A stretch of 9,009 bases of DNA from Arenicella sp. Its GTDB lineage: Bacteria; Pseudomonadota; Gammaproteobacteria; Arenicellales; Arenicellaceae. A model generated the notes under the pieces. The model was not told the DNA's origin. It made no database searches and was given only the letters and a program-made list of their open reading frames with translations. Location: the NCBI GenBank assembly GCA_018677115.1, contig JAHHOC010000321.1, positions 1 to 9,009 on the forward strand, given 5' to 3'. Positions 1 through 6,759 of this stretch are shown here, piece after piece. Both the position numbers and the translations under genes were made by a program. Numbering within the stretch: the stretch's first letter is position 1; each line of letters begins with the position of its first letter.

Positions 1-444
1 ACCGTCACACAATGCCACAAGATCATCCGGTGCCAGCGCAACTTCCAGGCCGCGCCGTCCGGCGCTGATGTGTATCACCGGCAGCGCGGTAGCCGACTCA
101 TCAATCAAGGTGCGCAATTGTTTTTTCTGCCCCAGCGGACTCACCCCACCCAGCACATAGCCGGTCACGCGGCTCACTTTCTGCCCGTCGGCCATCGCCG
201 CCTTTTTGGCACCCAGCTCCCTGGCCATCGCCTTGGTACTCAGCTTTGACGCCACCGGCACTACGCCCACGGCCAACTCGCCGCTATCCAGTTCAACCAC
301 CAAGGTTTTGTAAACCAGAGTCTCAGGCAGGCCGAGCTCAGCCGCAGCTTCCTTGCCATACGAGTCCGCTGCAGCATCGTGCACATAGGCACGCACTTGG
401 TATTCCACATTATGATGCTCAAGCAGTTCTATTGCCGGTGTCAC
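1..444 (-). CDS. ybaK: Cys-tRNA(Pro) deacylase YbaK/EbsC, C-terminus off the window
   Basis: Editing enzyme that hydrolyses Cys-tRNA(Pro) made in error by prolyl-tRNA synthetase; cytoplasmic. Reading the minus strand from the GTG at 444-442 gives 148 codons without a stop. The protein follows E. coli YbaK throughout: MTPAIELLE at the start, VYKTLVV with the catalytic lysine at residue 46 (the same position as in E. coli), LGAKKAAMAD, TGYVLGGVSPLGQKK and SAGRRGLEV. E. coli YbaK is about 159 residues, so only about 10 residues should be missing. The GTG start is supported by an AAGGA ribosome site 6-7 nt upstream, which overlaps the TAA stop of the upstream hydrolase gene. The two genes are 9 nt apart, so they are probably co-transcribed and translationally coupled. 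Family assignment is firm; the substrate is inferred from the family. Confidence 0.93.
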   Translation of the reverse strand, partial: MTPAIELLEHHNVEYQVRAYVHDAAADSYGKEAAAELGLPETLVYKTLVVELDSGELAVGVVPVASKLSTKAMARELGAKKAAMADGQKVSRVTGYVLGGVSPLGQKKQLRTLIDESATALPVIHISAGRRGLEVALAPDDLVALCDG

Positions 445-453
445 AGTTGATCC

Positions 454-1614
454 TTAACTGATTAACTTGACGCTATCATCAGCGGACTCATACCAGGAAG
501 GACTCTGGGTACCGTCTGACAGGAAGCGCGTAATAATATTCTGTACCCGGCCATTGTTTAGAAAGAAAGCATGGTGATCACCACCGCCGACCAGGCGGGA
601 GTCAAGCCAGGCTGAAAGGCGCGTCTTCTTTACTGCGATGGTAGTGAGGCTGTCTTTAAAAGCGTGTGCACTCGCCTCCGGAACCGTGCCATCGCCCTTT
701 TTACTACGTGGGCTGTCCTCGAATTCAAAGAAATATTTATAGTGTTTGTGACCCGACTTGATTTCGGTTTGCTGGCGGGTTCTTGCTCCGGTGCCGCTAA
801 TCACCACGCATTTGTCGCGCAAACTCTTATCCTGTTGTTTGAAATCAAAAATGAAATTGTTTTGATCGCGCACTTGCCCGAGGTACTTTAATCGATTGCG
901 TATCAGCTTCTGAAGTTTGACAGTATCCGGGCGGTTGGCATTGTCGACCTGCTGCCAGTAACTGTCGAAATCAAACTGATTAAAGCCCGATGTCGCGTTG
1001 TTGTCAGTGAACTTGTAAGCATTTTTGTATACCGGTAGTAGTTCGTAAATCGCCGGAAATGTACGTGCCACCTTGCGGAAATCCTCGCTGGAGTTCACCA
1101 GCATTGAACTGCCTATTGTAAGGCTCATGGTGGCTTCCATTGAACCCAGAAATGGCGGCACCGTCATGATCGCGCGATTAACAACTTTGTCACGCTCTTC
1201 CCGGTTCAGGGATTTCAGATATGCTGAGAACACCAGCGCTCCCATACTATGGGTGATGAAATTAAACGAGCTGACATTACCGAACCGCAACTTGAGGCGC
1301 TCGACAAATTCCGCCAGCTGTTGGCCGGAAATCTCATTTGATTTGCGCCAATCGTAACCGAAGATATAAACCCGATAACCCTGTGATTTCAGGTAATTTA
1401 CTATCTCCGAATAGGCAAGGTCCTCTACGTCCGCACGCTCAATAATGGCATCGAGGTGCTTATCACTGACTCCATTATCGCGCAACGTAAGCTGGTGGAT
1501 ATCGCTGAAGAACTTCTTCACACCTGACCAGACTGTTTTAAAATCCTGGCGATTTGAGTCCAGCAGGGTTGTGCCTTGAATGCCGGGTATTAAAATGACT
1601 TTATTATTGCTCAT
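454..1614 (-). CDS. LCAT/lipase-like alpha/beta hydrolase
   Basis: Predicted alpha/beta-hydrolase of 386 residues resembling lecithin:cholesterol acyltransferase-like esterases and phospholipases. Visible: an N-terminal strand and oxyanion-type loop ILIPGIQGTTL (residues 7-17); FGYDWR (85-90), typical of the LCAT family; a nucleophile elbow THSMG with Ser123 (Thr in the first position of GxSxG); VPPFLGS (152-158); GDGTVP (307-312), giving Asp308 as probable acid; and GDHHAFF (345-351), giving His347 or His348 as probable base. The protein starts directly in the first beta strand with no signal peptide, so it is probably cytoplasmic or exported by an unseen route. The ATG has AAGGA 7 nt upstream. 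The ybaK-like gene follows after 9 nt. The real substrate (phospholipid, triglyceride, acyl transfer) cannot be read from the sequence. Confidence 0.8.
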   Translation of the reverse strand: MSNNKVILIPGIQGTTLLDSNRQDFKTVWSGVKKFFSDIHQLTLRDNGVSDKHLDAIIERADVEDLAYSEIVNYLKSQGYRVYIFGYDWRKSNEISGQQLAEFVERLKLRFGNVSSFNFITHSMGALVFSAYLKSLNREERDKVVNRAIMTVPPFLGSMEATMSLTIGSSMLVNSSEDFRKVARTFPAIYELLPVYKNAYKFTDNNATSGFNQFDFDSYWQQVDNANRPDTVKLQKLIRNRLKYLGQVRDQNNFIFDFKQQDKSLRDKCVVISGTGARTRQQTEIKSGHKHYKYFFEFEDSPRSKKGDGTVPEASAHAFKDSLTTIAVKKTRLSAWLDSRLVGGGDHHAFFLNNGRVQNIITRFLSDGTQSPSWYESADDSVKLIS

Positions 1615-1668
1615 AATAGGTTCCTTGTTTTGTCAATGCCGGTTCAATTACCATAGTACCCGTGGCCC

Positions 1669-1674
1669 TATAAT
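1669..1674 (+). promoter_or_regulatory. Candidate -10 box for the HNH gene
   Basis: A perfect TATAAT lies 33 bp upstream of the HNH gene's ATG in the 93-bp divergent gap. No good -35 is placed 16-18 bp upstream (TTCAAT at 1643-1648 is 20 bp away), so the promoter is tentative. On the other strand a weak TTGCAT (1678-1673), 17 bp, TATGGT (1655-1650) pair overlaps it and could serve the hydrolase gene. Confidence 0.35.
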
Positions 1675-1707
1675 GCAAAACCAGCCAAGTAGATATCCTC
1701 TGCCCTC

Positions 1708-1992
1708 ATGAGCACACGTAGCAAACACGGTCACTGCCCACTGTGTCAGCGGCTAACCCACCTGACCTTTCATCACTTTGTGCCGCGTAAGGTGCACCGA
1801 CGCGCCCATTTTAAGAAACACTTCACAAAAGATCAATTAAATCAGGGGGTTGCGGTATGTCGCCAATGCCATAGCGGCATCCACCGCTTTTACGATGAAA
1901 TGCACCTGGCCAAACGCCTTGCACGCTGGATAGCCTGCGTGCCGATCCACCGCTGCGCACGCACTTTGATTGGGTCAGCCGGCAGCGGGTGA
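1708..1992 (+). CDS. Small HNH-type endonuclease-like protein, C-terminus frameshifted
   Basis: A 94-residue reading frame with the layout of small stand-alone HNH proteins: CPLC (residues 10-13), HHFVPRK (22-28) with the likely catalytic histidine, an Asn at 46, and CRQCHSGIH (51-59), whose two cysteines complete a zinc site and whose His59 is the final HNH residue. Homology looks good up to LAKRLA (about residue 72). After that the annotated frame reads an unrelated tail and stops at 1992. The -1 frame from 1923 reads TLDSLRADPPL...FDWVSRQRVK and stops at 1997, which is the tail I expect for this family (TLEALRAHP-like, then xxWV). One missing base near 1921-1923 would explain this, giving an intact protein of about 96 residues ending at 1997. 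All HNH residues precede the shift. Cellular role unknown. Confidence 0.7.
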   Translation: MSTRSKHGHCPLCQRLTHLTFHHFVPRKVHRRAHFKKHFTKDQLNQGVAVCRQCHSGIHRFYDEMHLAKRLARWIACVPIHRCARTLIGSAGSG

Positions 1993-2008
1993 AATAAAAC
2001 GCATTTTG

Positions 2009-2021
2009 CCAGCGCCGCTGG
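2009..2021. terminator. Possible hairpin between convergent genes
   Basis: CCAGC-GCC-GCTGG, a perfect 5-bp stem with a 3-nt loop, lies in the 48-bp gap between the convergent HNH gene and the minus-strand citramalate synthase-like gene. On the minus strand it is followed 8 nt later by TTTTATTT, a poor match to an intrinsic terminator. An alternative stem, GCGCC (2012-2016) with GGCGC (2026-2030), overlaps it. Confidence 0.25.
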
Positions 2022-2045
2022 AGTGGGCGCAGAATACAGCAAACA

Positions 2046-3563
2046 CTACAGCAGCATATTGACCACCCGCAGGGTGGCCTGGATTGCCGCGAATACCTGG
2101 TTGGAATTCACCCCACGCGTGGTGACCGTGCGGTTATCTGCCAGTTTCCATGTGATGGCCGCTTCGGTCAGTGCGTCGGTTTTACCACCGCGTGGAATAT
2201 GCACCTGGTAATCGAGCAGGTGCGGGCGCTGCACATCGGTGTTGGCCAGCAAAATCTTGTCCAACGCGTCGGTAAAGGCGTCGTAGGCACCATTCCCTGT
2301 GCCGCGGTCCTGGTACACTTCGCCGTCAATCTTCACCGTCAGGTCAACCTCCGATTCGTGCTGCAGGTTGCTGTAAGTCTTGCAGTCCTGCAGGGTAATG
2401 TGTTGCATGTCGGCGCTTTCCAGCACGTCGGCGATGATAAACGGCAGGTCTTCCGGAGTGATGGTTTGTTTGGAATCACCCAGTTCAATCACCCGCGTCA
2501 GCACCCGCTGCTGGTCTTGCTCGCTTAAATTGATGCCCATGGCATCGAGGTTGTTTTCCAGTGACGCCTTGCCAGCCATCTTGCCCAGCGCATAGGTGCG
2601 TTTACGGGCAAAGCGCTCCGGCGACAGCCGGGTAACATATAGGTCGCCCTTCTTGTCGCCATCAGCATGAATACCGGCGGTCTGGGTGAACACGTCACCA
2701 CCCAAAATCGGCGTGTTGCCGGCTACAAACTTGCCAGAGAAACTCTCCACCATCTGGCTGACCTCGACGATATGGTGCTCATCGATGTTCAGGTCGACGC
2801 CCATTTTATCCTTCAGCACCACCGCCACCTCTGCCAGCGAGGCATTACCTGCGCGCTCGCCGAGGCAGTTCACCGTGCAGTGCACACCGGTTGCTCCGGC
2901 ATTTACCGCGGCCATCACATTGGCGGTGGCCAGGCCATAGTCATTATGCGGATGAAAGTCGAAGTTGAGTTGCGGATAACGGTTGACCATGTCGCCGATG
3001 CTGGTGCTCACTTCCTCGGGTGACATCACGCCCAATGTGTCGGGCAGCATGAAGCGGTTGACCGGCAGGGTTGCAAGTGCGTTGGTCAGTGCATACACAT
3101 AGTCCGGGTTATCACGATAGCCGTTGGACCAGTCCTCAAAGTAGACGTTGACCTGTACGTCTTTTGAATGCGCGTAATCGATGGTGTGCCTGATGCGCTC
3201 AATATGCTGCTCAGGCGATTGGCGCAGCTGCGTGAGGCAGTGATTTTCACTGCCCTTGGTGAGCAGGTTGATGACTTTACCACCGGCGCCGAGTATCCAG
3301 TCGACACTGCGTTGCACATCGACAAAACCCAGCACTTCGACCTGGTGCAGGTGCTCAAAGTCGGCTGCCCACTGGTTAATCTTGCGCACCGCTTCCTGCT
3401 CGCCGACAGACACACCAGCAGAAGCTACCTCGATGCGGTCCACTTTCAGGCGGCTCAGCAGCGCCTGCGCCAGGCTGAGTTTTTCCGCAGGCGCGAACGA
3501 GACACCCTGGGTCTGCTCGCCATCGCGCAGCGTGGTGTCCATTATGGTAATCGACTGGGTCAT
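2046..3563 (-). CDS. cimA: (R)-citramalate synthase, Leptospira CimA type (2-isopropylmalate synthase family)
   Basis: Condenses acetyl-CoA with a 2-oxoacid: pyruvate to (R)-citramalate, or 2-oxoisovalerate to 2-isopropylmalate; cytoplasmic. 505 residues. The catalytic TIM barrel has MDTTLRDGEQ (8-17; Arg13 and Asp14), Glu143 in EDWSNG, Thr176 in LPDTLG, and metal ligands His204 and His206 in FHPHND. A linker carries His299 and Tyr309 (HADGDKKGDLY), and a C-terminal allosteric domain starts near 385. It follows Leptospira CimA almost without gaps. The three positions recalled as setting pyruvate specificity there (Leu81, Leu104, Tyr144) are present as Leu78, Leu101 and Tyr141. Recalled isoleucine-pocket residues also seem kept (Tyr427, Leu449, Tyr452, Ile456). 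It lies 79 bp downstream of leuD on the same strand. It is much less like the E. coli/Pseudomonas LeuA types. A 2-isopropylmalate synthase is the alternative, since similar Bacteroidetes proteins carry that name. The upstream ribosome site is weak. Confidence 0.85.
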   Translation of the reverse strand: MTQSITIMDTTLRDGEQTQGVSFAPAEKLSLAQALLSRLKVDRIEVASAGVSVGEQEAVRKINQWAADFEHLHQVEVLGFVDVQRSVDWILGAGGKVINLLTKGSENHCLTQLRQSPEQHIERIRHTIDYAHSKDVQVNVYFEDWSNGYRDNPDYVYALTNALATLPVNRFMLPDTLGVMSPEEVSTSIGDMVNRYPQLNFDFHPHNDYGLATANVMAAVNAGATGVHCTVNCLGERAGNASLAEVAVVLKDKMGVDLNIDEHHIVEVSQMVESFSGKFVAGNTPILGGDVFTQTAGIHADGDKKGDLYVTRLSPERFARKRTYALGKMAGKASLENNLDAMGINLSEQDQQRVLTRVIELGDSKQTITPEDLPFIIADVLESADMQHITLQDCKTYSNLQHESEVDLTVKIDGEVYQDRGTGNGAYDAFTDALDKILLANTDVQRPHLLDYQVHIPRGGKTDALTEAAITWKLADNRTVTTRGVNSNQVFAAIQATLRVVNMLL

Positions 3564-3642
3564 TGAGAACTTCGGCTAAAAAGGTGAAGTCTGGGACTAT
3601 AGAGCTTTTTCGACTTTATTGAAAAGCCAATTCAGCAATTGC
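3564..3642 (-). other. leuD-cimA intergenic gap with hairpin and weak promoter-like boxes
   Basis: This 79-bp gap is much longer than the 10-bp leuC-leuD gap. It holds an imperfect inverted repeat, GCTTTT(T)C at 3604-3611 against GAAAAGC at 3621-3627, and on the minus strand a TATAGT at 3601-3596 with a poor -35 (TTTCAA, 3624-3619, 17 bp spacer). This could allow partly independent expression of the synthase gene, but the boxes are weak. Confidence 0.25.
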
Positions 3643-4257
3643 TCAGCCAACCCATAACCATGGGAACTGCTGTTTATGCTGTGCTTCAAATTGATCAATC
3701 CTGTCAGTGTGCTGCAGGGTCAGCCCAATGTCGTCCAGCCCATTCAACAGATTGTGCTTGCGGAAGCCATCAAGCTCGAAGGCCACCTGCATGCCGCCCG
3801 GGGTAGTCAATAGCTGGTCTTCCAGATTGACGGTGAACGCCACGCCTTCGTCGTCGGTGATTTCCGCCATCAGCGACTGCAGGGTATCGGCGTCCACCAC
3901 AATTGGCAGGATTCCGTTTTTGAAACAGTTGTTGTAGAAGATATCGGCGAAACTGGTGGAGACAATGGTGTTAAAGCCGTAATCCTCGATCGCCCATGGC
4001 GCATGTTCGCGCGACGAGCCACAGCCGAAGTTGTCACCGCAGACCAGAATGCGGGCTCCCTCGAACTTTGGGTTGTTGAGCTCGAAATCGGGATTGGGTG
4101 AGCCGTCCGGCAGGAAACGCCAGTCGTGAAACAGGTGCTGGCCGAAACCGGTGCGCTCGACTTTTTTCAGAAACTGTTTGGCAATGATCTGGTCGGTATC
4201 GACATTGCTGCGGTTCATCAGTGCGGCGACGCTGGTATGTGTGGTGTATTTTTCCAT
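3643..4257 (-). CDS. leuD: 3-isopropylmalate dehydratase small subunit
   Basis: Small (swivel-domain) subunit of isopropylmalate isomerase, which with LeuC converts 2- to 3-isopropylmalate via dehydration and rehydration; the same enzyme can act on citramalate in the citramalate route to 2-oxobutyrate. 204 residues, close to the usual ~200. Motifs: NVDTDQIIAKQFLK (18-31), CGDNFGCGSSREHAPWA (73-89), TSFADIFYNNCFKNG (101-115). I chose the ATG at 4257 (MEKYTTHTS) because it matches known LeuD starts, sits 10 nt after the leuC stop, and has AGGGGCAGG just upstream. An in-frame ATG at 4359 would add 34 non-homologous residues inside leuC. Second gene of the minus-strand leuC-leuD operon; no leuB is seen in the window. 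Confidence 0.96.
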   Translation of the reverse strand: MEKYTTHTSVAALMNRSNVDTDQIIAKQFLKKVERTGFGQHLFHDWRFLPDGSPNPDFELNNPKFEGARILVCGDNFGCGSSREHAPWAIEDYGFNTIVSTSFADIFYNNCFKNGILPIVVDADTLQSLMAEITDDEGVAFTVNLEDQLLTTPGGMQVAFELDGFRKHNLLNGLDDIGLTLQHTDRIDQFEAQHKQQFPWLWVG

Positions 4258-4267
4258 TAGCCTGCCC

Positions 4268-5689
4268 CTAGTGGTTTTCAAGTTGGCGGATATCAACAAA
4301 GTGCCCGGCTGCCGCGGTGGCAGCCGCCATCGCCGGCGAGACCAGATGAGTACGCCCACCCTTGCCCTGGCGGCCTTCGAAATTGCGGTTGGAGGTGGAT
4401 GCGCAGCGCTCGCCCGGCTGCAATTGGTCGCCGTTCATGGCCAGGCACATCGAGCAGCCCGGTTCACGCCATTCCCAGCCGGCCTCGGTGAATATTTTAT
4501 CCAGGCCTTCCTCTTCAGCCTGTTTTTTTACCTGGTAGGAACCGGGTACTGCAATGGCGGTGATGTTGTCAGGCACCCTGGTGCCTTTAGCTACTTCAGC
4601 GGCAGCGCGGAAATCCTCGATACGGGAATTGGTGCATGAGCCGAGGAACACGTAATCCACCGGTATGTCGGTCATGCGGGTGCCTGGCTCCAACCCCATA
4701 TAATCAAGCGCGCTTTTACAGGCGATCTGCTTGCCTTCATTATCAAAGTCATCCGGTGCCGGCACCGATTGATCCACTGGCACTACCTGCTCCGGCGATG
4801 TGCCCCAGGTAACTTGTGGGGCAATATCGTCAGCGCGCAGCTCGACCACAGTGTCGAACACCGCGCCGTCATCGCTGGGCACGGTTTTCCAGTAGGCCAG
4901 CGCCTGCTCCCAGGCTGCGCCTTTGGGTGCAAACTCCTTACCCTCGAGGTACGCATAGGTTTTCTCATCGGGTGCCACCAGTCCGGCGCGGGCGCCACTC
5001 TCGATCGCCATATTGCACAATGTCATGCGGCCCTGCATCGACAATGCGCTGATTGCATCGCCGGCGTATTCGATCACATAGCCATTGCCGCCGGCGGTGC
5101 CGATCTGGCCGATGATGGCCAGCGCGATGTCTTTGGCAGTGCTGTACTTGGATAGCTTGCCATCAACTTTCACCAGCATGGTTTTGGATTTCATTTGCGG
5201 TAGGCACTGGGTGGCCATCACATGCTCGACTTCCGAGGTGCCGATGCCGAAGGCCAGGGCCCCGAAAGCACCATGGGTCGCGGTATGGCTGTCGCCGCAC
5301 ACCGTGGTCATGCCCGGGTGCACGAAGCCGTGCTCCGGCACCACTACGTGAATGATGCCGTTGTTGCTGCTCTGCATATCGTACAGAGTCAGGCTGTGCT
5401 CGGCGCAATTGTCGATCATGGTCTGCACTTGCTTGGCGCCGATCGGGTCCGGCAGGTTAATGCGGTCGCTGAGCTTGGTGGGCACGCAATGATCCAGCGT
5501 GGCCAGGATGCTGTGATTATTGCGGATCGGCCGATGAGCAATTTTCAGGCCCTCAAAGGCCTGCGGTGAGGTAACTTCATGCATCAGGTGACGGTCTACA
5601 TACAGCAGCGGCGCCTGGCCGGGTTCCTGATGTACAAAGTGCGAGTCCCAGATTTTCTGGTACATGGTTTTGGGCGTGTTGTCGGTCAT
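4268..5689 (-). CDS. leuC: 3-isopropylmalate dehydratase large subunit
   Basis: Large, iron-sulfur subunit of isopropylmalate isomerase (aconitase superfamily), partner of LeuD. 473 residues, against 466 in E. coli. The three 4Fe-4S ligands are visible: Cys352 in GSCTNS, and Cys412 and Cys415 in GCSMCLAMN. Other family blocks: YQKIWDSH (10-17), [16 protein letters not shown] (30-45), [13 protein letters not shown] (131-143), [11 protein letters not shown] (147-157), and [18 protein letters not shown] (432-449). Start ATG at 5689 with CAGG a short way upstream. First gene of the operon leuC-leuD-cimA, transcribed away from the LysR-type gene. In the minus strand a TTGAAT-17-TATGAT promoter precedes it. 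No leucine-rich leader peptide or attenuator is seen in the short leader, so control is probably by the divergent regulator rather than attenuation. Confidence 0.97.
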   Translation of the reverse strand: MTDNTPKTMYQKIWDSHFVHQEPGQAPLLYVDRHLMHEVTSPQAFEGLKIAHRPIRNNHSILATLDHCVPTKLSDRINLPDPIGAKQVQTMIDNCAEHSLTLYDMQSSNNGIIHVVVPEHGFVHPGMTTVCGDSHTATHGAFGALAFGIGTSEVEHVMATQCLPQMKSKTMLVKVDGKLSKYSTAKDIALAIIGQIGTAGGNGYVIEYAGDAISALSMQGRMTLCNMAIESGARAGLVAPDEKTYAYLEGKEFAPKGAAWEQALAYWKTVPSDDGAVFDTVVELRADDIAPQVTWGTSPEQVVPVDQSVPAPDDFDNEGKQIACKSALDYMGLEPGTRMTDIPVDYVFLGSCTNSRIEDFRAAAEVAKGTRVPDNITAIAVPGSYQVKKQAEEEGLDKIFTEAGWEWREPGCSMCLAMNGDQLQPGERCASTSNRNFEGRQGKGGRTHLVSPAMAAATAAAGHFVDIRQLENH

Positions 5690-5739
5690 GCTTGCCTGAG
5701 CTCCAGAAGTGATTTGTGAAGAAGAAATTAACAGTCGAA

Positions 5740-5768
5740 ATCATAGTCAACCGCTATTGATAATTCAA
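5740..5768 (-). promoter_or_regulatory. Promoter for leuC-leuD(-cimA)
   Basis: On the minus strand, TTGAAT (5768-5763), a 17-bp spacer and TATGAT (5745-5740) form a near-consensus sigma-70 promoter, predicting a start point near 5733, about 44 nt upstream of the leuC ATG. Confidence 0.65.
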
Positions 5769-5786
5769 ATTCATTGTTTTTATAAT
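5757..5786 (+). promoter_or_regulatory. Promoter for the LysR-type regulator
   Basis: TTGATA (5757-5762), an 18-bp spacer and a perfect TATAAT (5781-5786) predict a start point near 5793, about 40 nt upstream of the GTG start. It runs face to face with, and overlaps, the leuC promoter on the other strand. Confidence 0.65.
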
Positions 5787-5789
5787 ATC

Positions 5790-5806
5790 TATTCCAAATT
5801 GGAATA
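5790..5806. promoter_or_regulatory. LysR-type operator palindrome
   Basis: TATTCCAA-A-TTGGAATA is a perfect 8-1-8 dyad and contains the LysR-family T-N11-A signature (T5792 to A5804). Its centre (5798) is about 65 bp upstream of the predicted leuC start point, the classical recognition-site position for LysR activators, and it covers the predicted start point of the regulator's own promoter, as expected for autorepression. A similar half-site, TTCAAATT at 5764-5771, overlaps the leuC -35 and could be the weaker activation site. Confidence 0.65.
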
Positions 5807-5832
5807 TATAGATGCAGAGAGCAGCTTAATCA

Positions 5833-6699
5833 GTGGACATTTCAGCCCTTGAGGCCTTTATCTCGGTGGCACGATTCGAATCGTTCTCCAAGGCGTCGGC
5901 GCAGCTGCACCTGACCCAACCCGCGGTCAGCAAGCGAGTGGCCAACCTGGAACAGGAACTTGGCGTGCAGTTGTTTAACCGGGTGGCGCGCCAGATCAGC
6001 CTCACTGAGGCCGGAAGTCAGTTATTGCCGCGCGCGCAGGAGCTGGTCAATCATGCCAAAGACCTGCAAACCTATGCAGGCAGCATGAGTACTGTCATCA
6101 GCGGCCCACTGGCAATTGCCATCAGCCATCACATCGGCCTGCACCGCATGCCGCCGGTGCTCAGCGAGTTCAACGCTCGCTACCCGCAGGTGGCGCTGGA
6201 CTTGCGCTTCGAGGATTCCGAGCAGGCCTGCCAGGCGGTAGAGCAGGGCGATATTGAGTTCGCCGTGATCACTTTGCCTGACCAGCCGCCCAAAAGCCTG
6301 ATCACCCAAACGGTATGGCAGGATCCGCTAAGCATCGTGGTTGGGCAGCACCACCCTTTGACGACAGCGGGGCGCATCAAGTTTGCGCAATTGGCCGATT
6401 ATCCTGCGGTGTTGCCGGGTGAAGAAACCGAAACCCACCAGATCATCCTGCGTGAATTTGACCGCCGGCAACTAAACATGCGTGTGCAGATGCAAACTAA
6501 TAATCTCGAAACACTGAAAATGCTGGCCGCTGCCGGGCTTGGTTGGTCCCTGCTGCCGAGCGGGATGCTCAATGACAGACTTGTGGCATTGGACACTGGG
6601 CTGCAATTACAACGCGAGCTGGGTCTGGTATTCCACCGCCAGCGCAGTCTGTCCAATGCGGCCAACGCGCTACGCAAATTAATTGAACAGAGTGGATGA
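5833..6699 (+). CDS. LysR-type regulator, probably of leuCD
   Basis: DNA-binding transcription factor of 288 residues, normal for the LysR family. The N-terminal winged helix-turn-helix is clear: ALEAFISVARFESFSKA (5-21), LHLTQPAVSKRVANLEQELG (25-44), LFNR (47-50), LTEAG (57-61), then a linker helix and a two-lobed effector-binding domain from about residue 90 (PLAIAISHHIGLHRMPPVL...). The start is GTG at 5833: an in-frame TAA at 5827-5829 closes the frame just upstream and the next ATG would lose the helix-turn-helix. The ribosome site is weak (AGAG about 12 nt upstream). It diverges from leuC across 143 bp containing a LysR-type palindrome, as in Pseudomonas where a LysR gene sits next to leuC. 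Likely senses a pathway intermediate and controls leuCD and itself; the effector is not known from sequence. Confidence 0.92.
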   Translation: MDISALEAFISVARFESFSKASAQLHLTQPAVSKRVANLEQELGVQLFNRVARQISLTEAGSQLLPRAQELVNHAKDLQTYAGSMSTVISGPLAIAISHHIGLHRMPPVLSEFNARYPQVALDLRFEDSEQACQAVEQGDIEFAVITLPDQPPKSLITQTVWQDPLSIVVGQHHPLTTAGRIKFAQLADYPAVLPGEETETHQIILREFDRRQLNMRVQMQTNNLETLKMLAAAGLGWSLLPSGMLNDRLVALDTGLQLQRELGLVFHRQRSLSNAANALRKLIEQSG

Positions 6700-6759
6700 T
6701 TTCGACTTTGTCTTTACAGGGGAGTTGCTATGATTCGGCTATACATTGGAGGAACCCTA

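Noticed and set aside
1915..1930. Programmed -1 frameshift in the HNH gene
   Set aside because: The required direction fits, but there is no slippery heptamer or strong downstream stem; a single-base deletion is simpler.
4258..4359. N-terminal extension of leuD to an in-frame ATG at 4359
   Set aside because: It lies inside leuC, has no LeuD homology, and the ATG at 4257 has a ribosome site and the family's usual start.
4151..4639. 162-codon plus-strand ORF opposite leuC/leuD
   Set aside because: Shadow frame antisense to two clear genes; no recognisable motif or ribosome site.
5690..5733. Leucine attenuator or leader peptide upstream of leuC
   Set aside because: The predicted leader is about 44 nt, with no ORF rich in Leu codons and no terminator/antiterminator pair.
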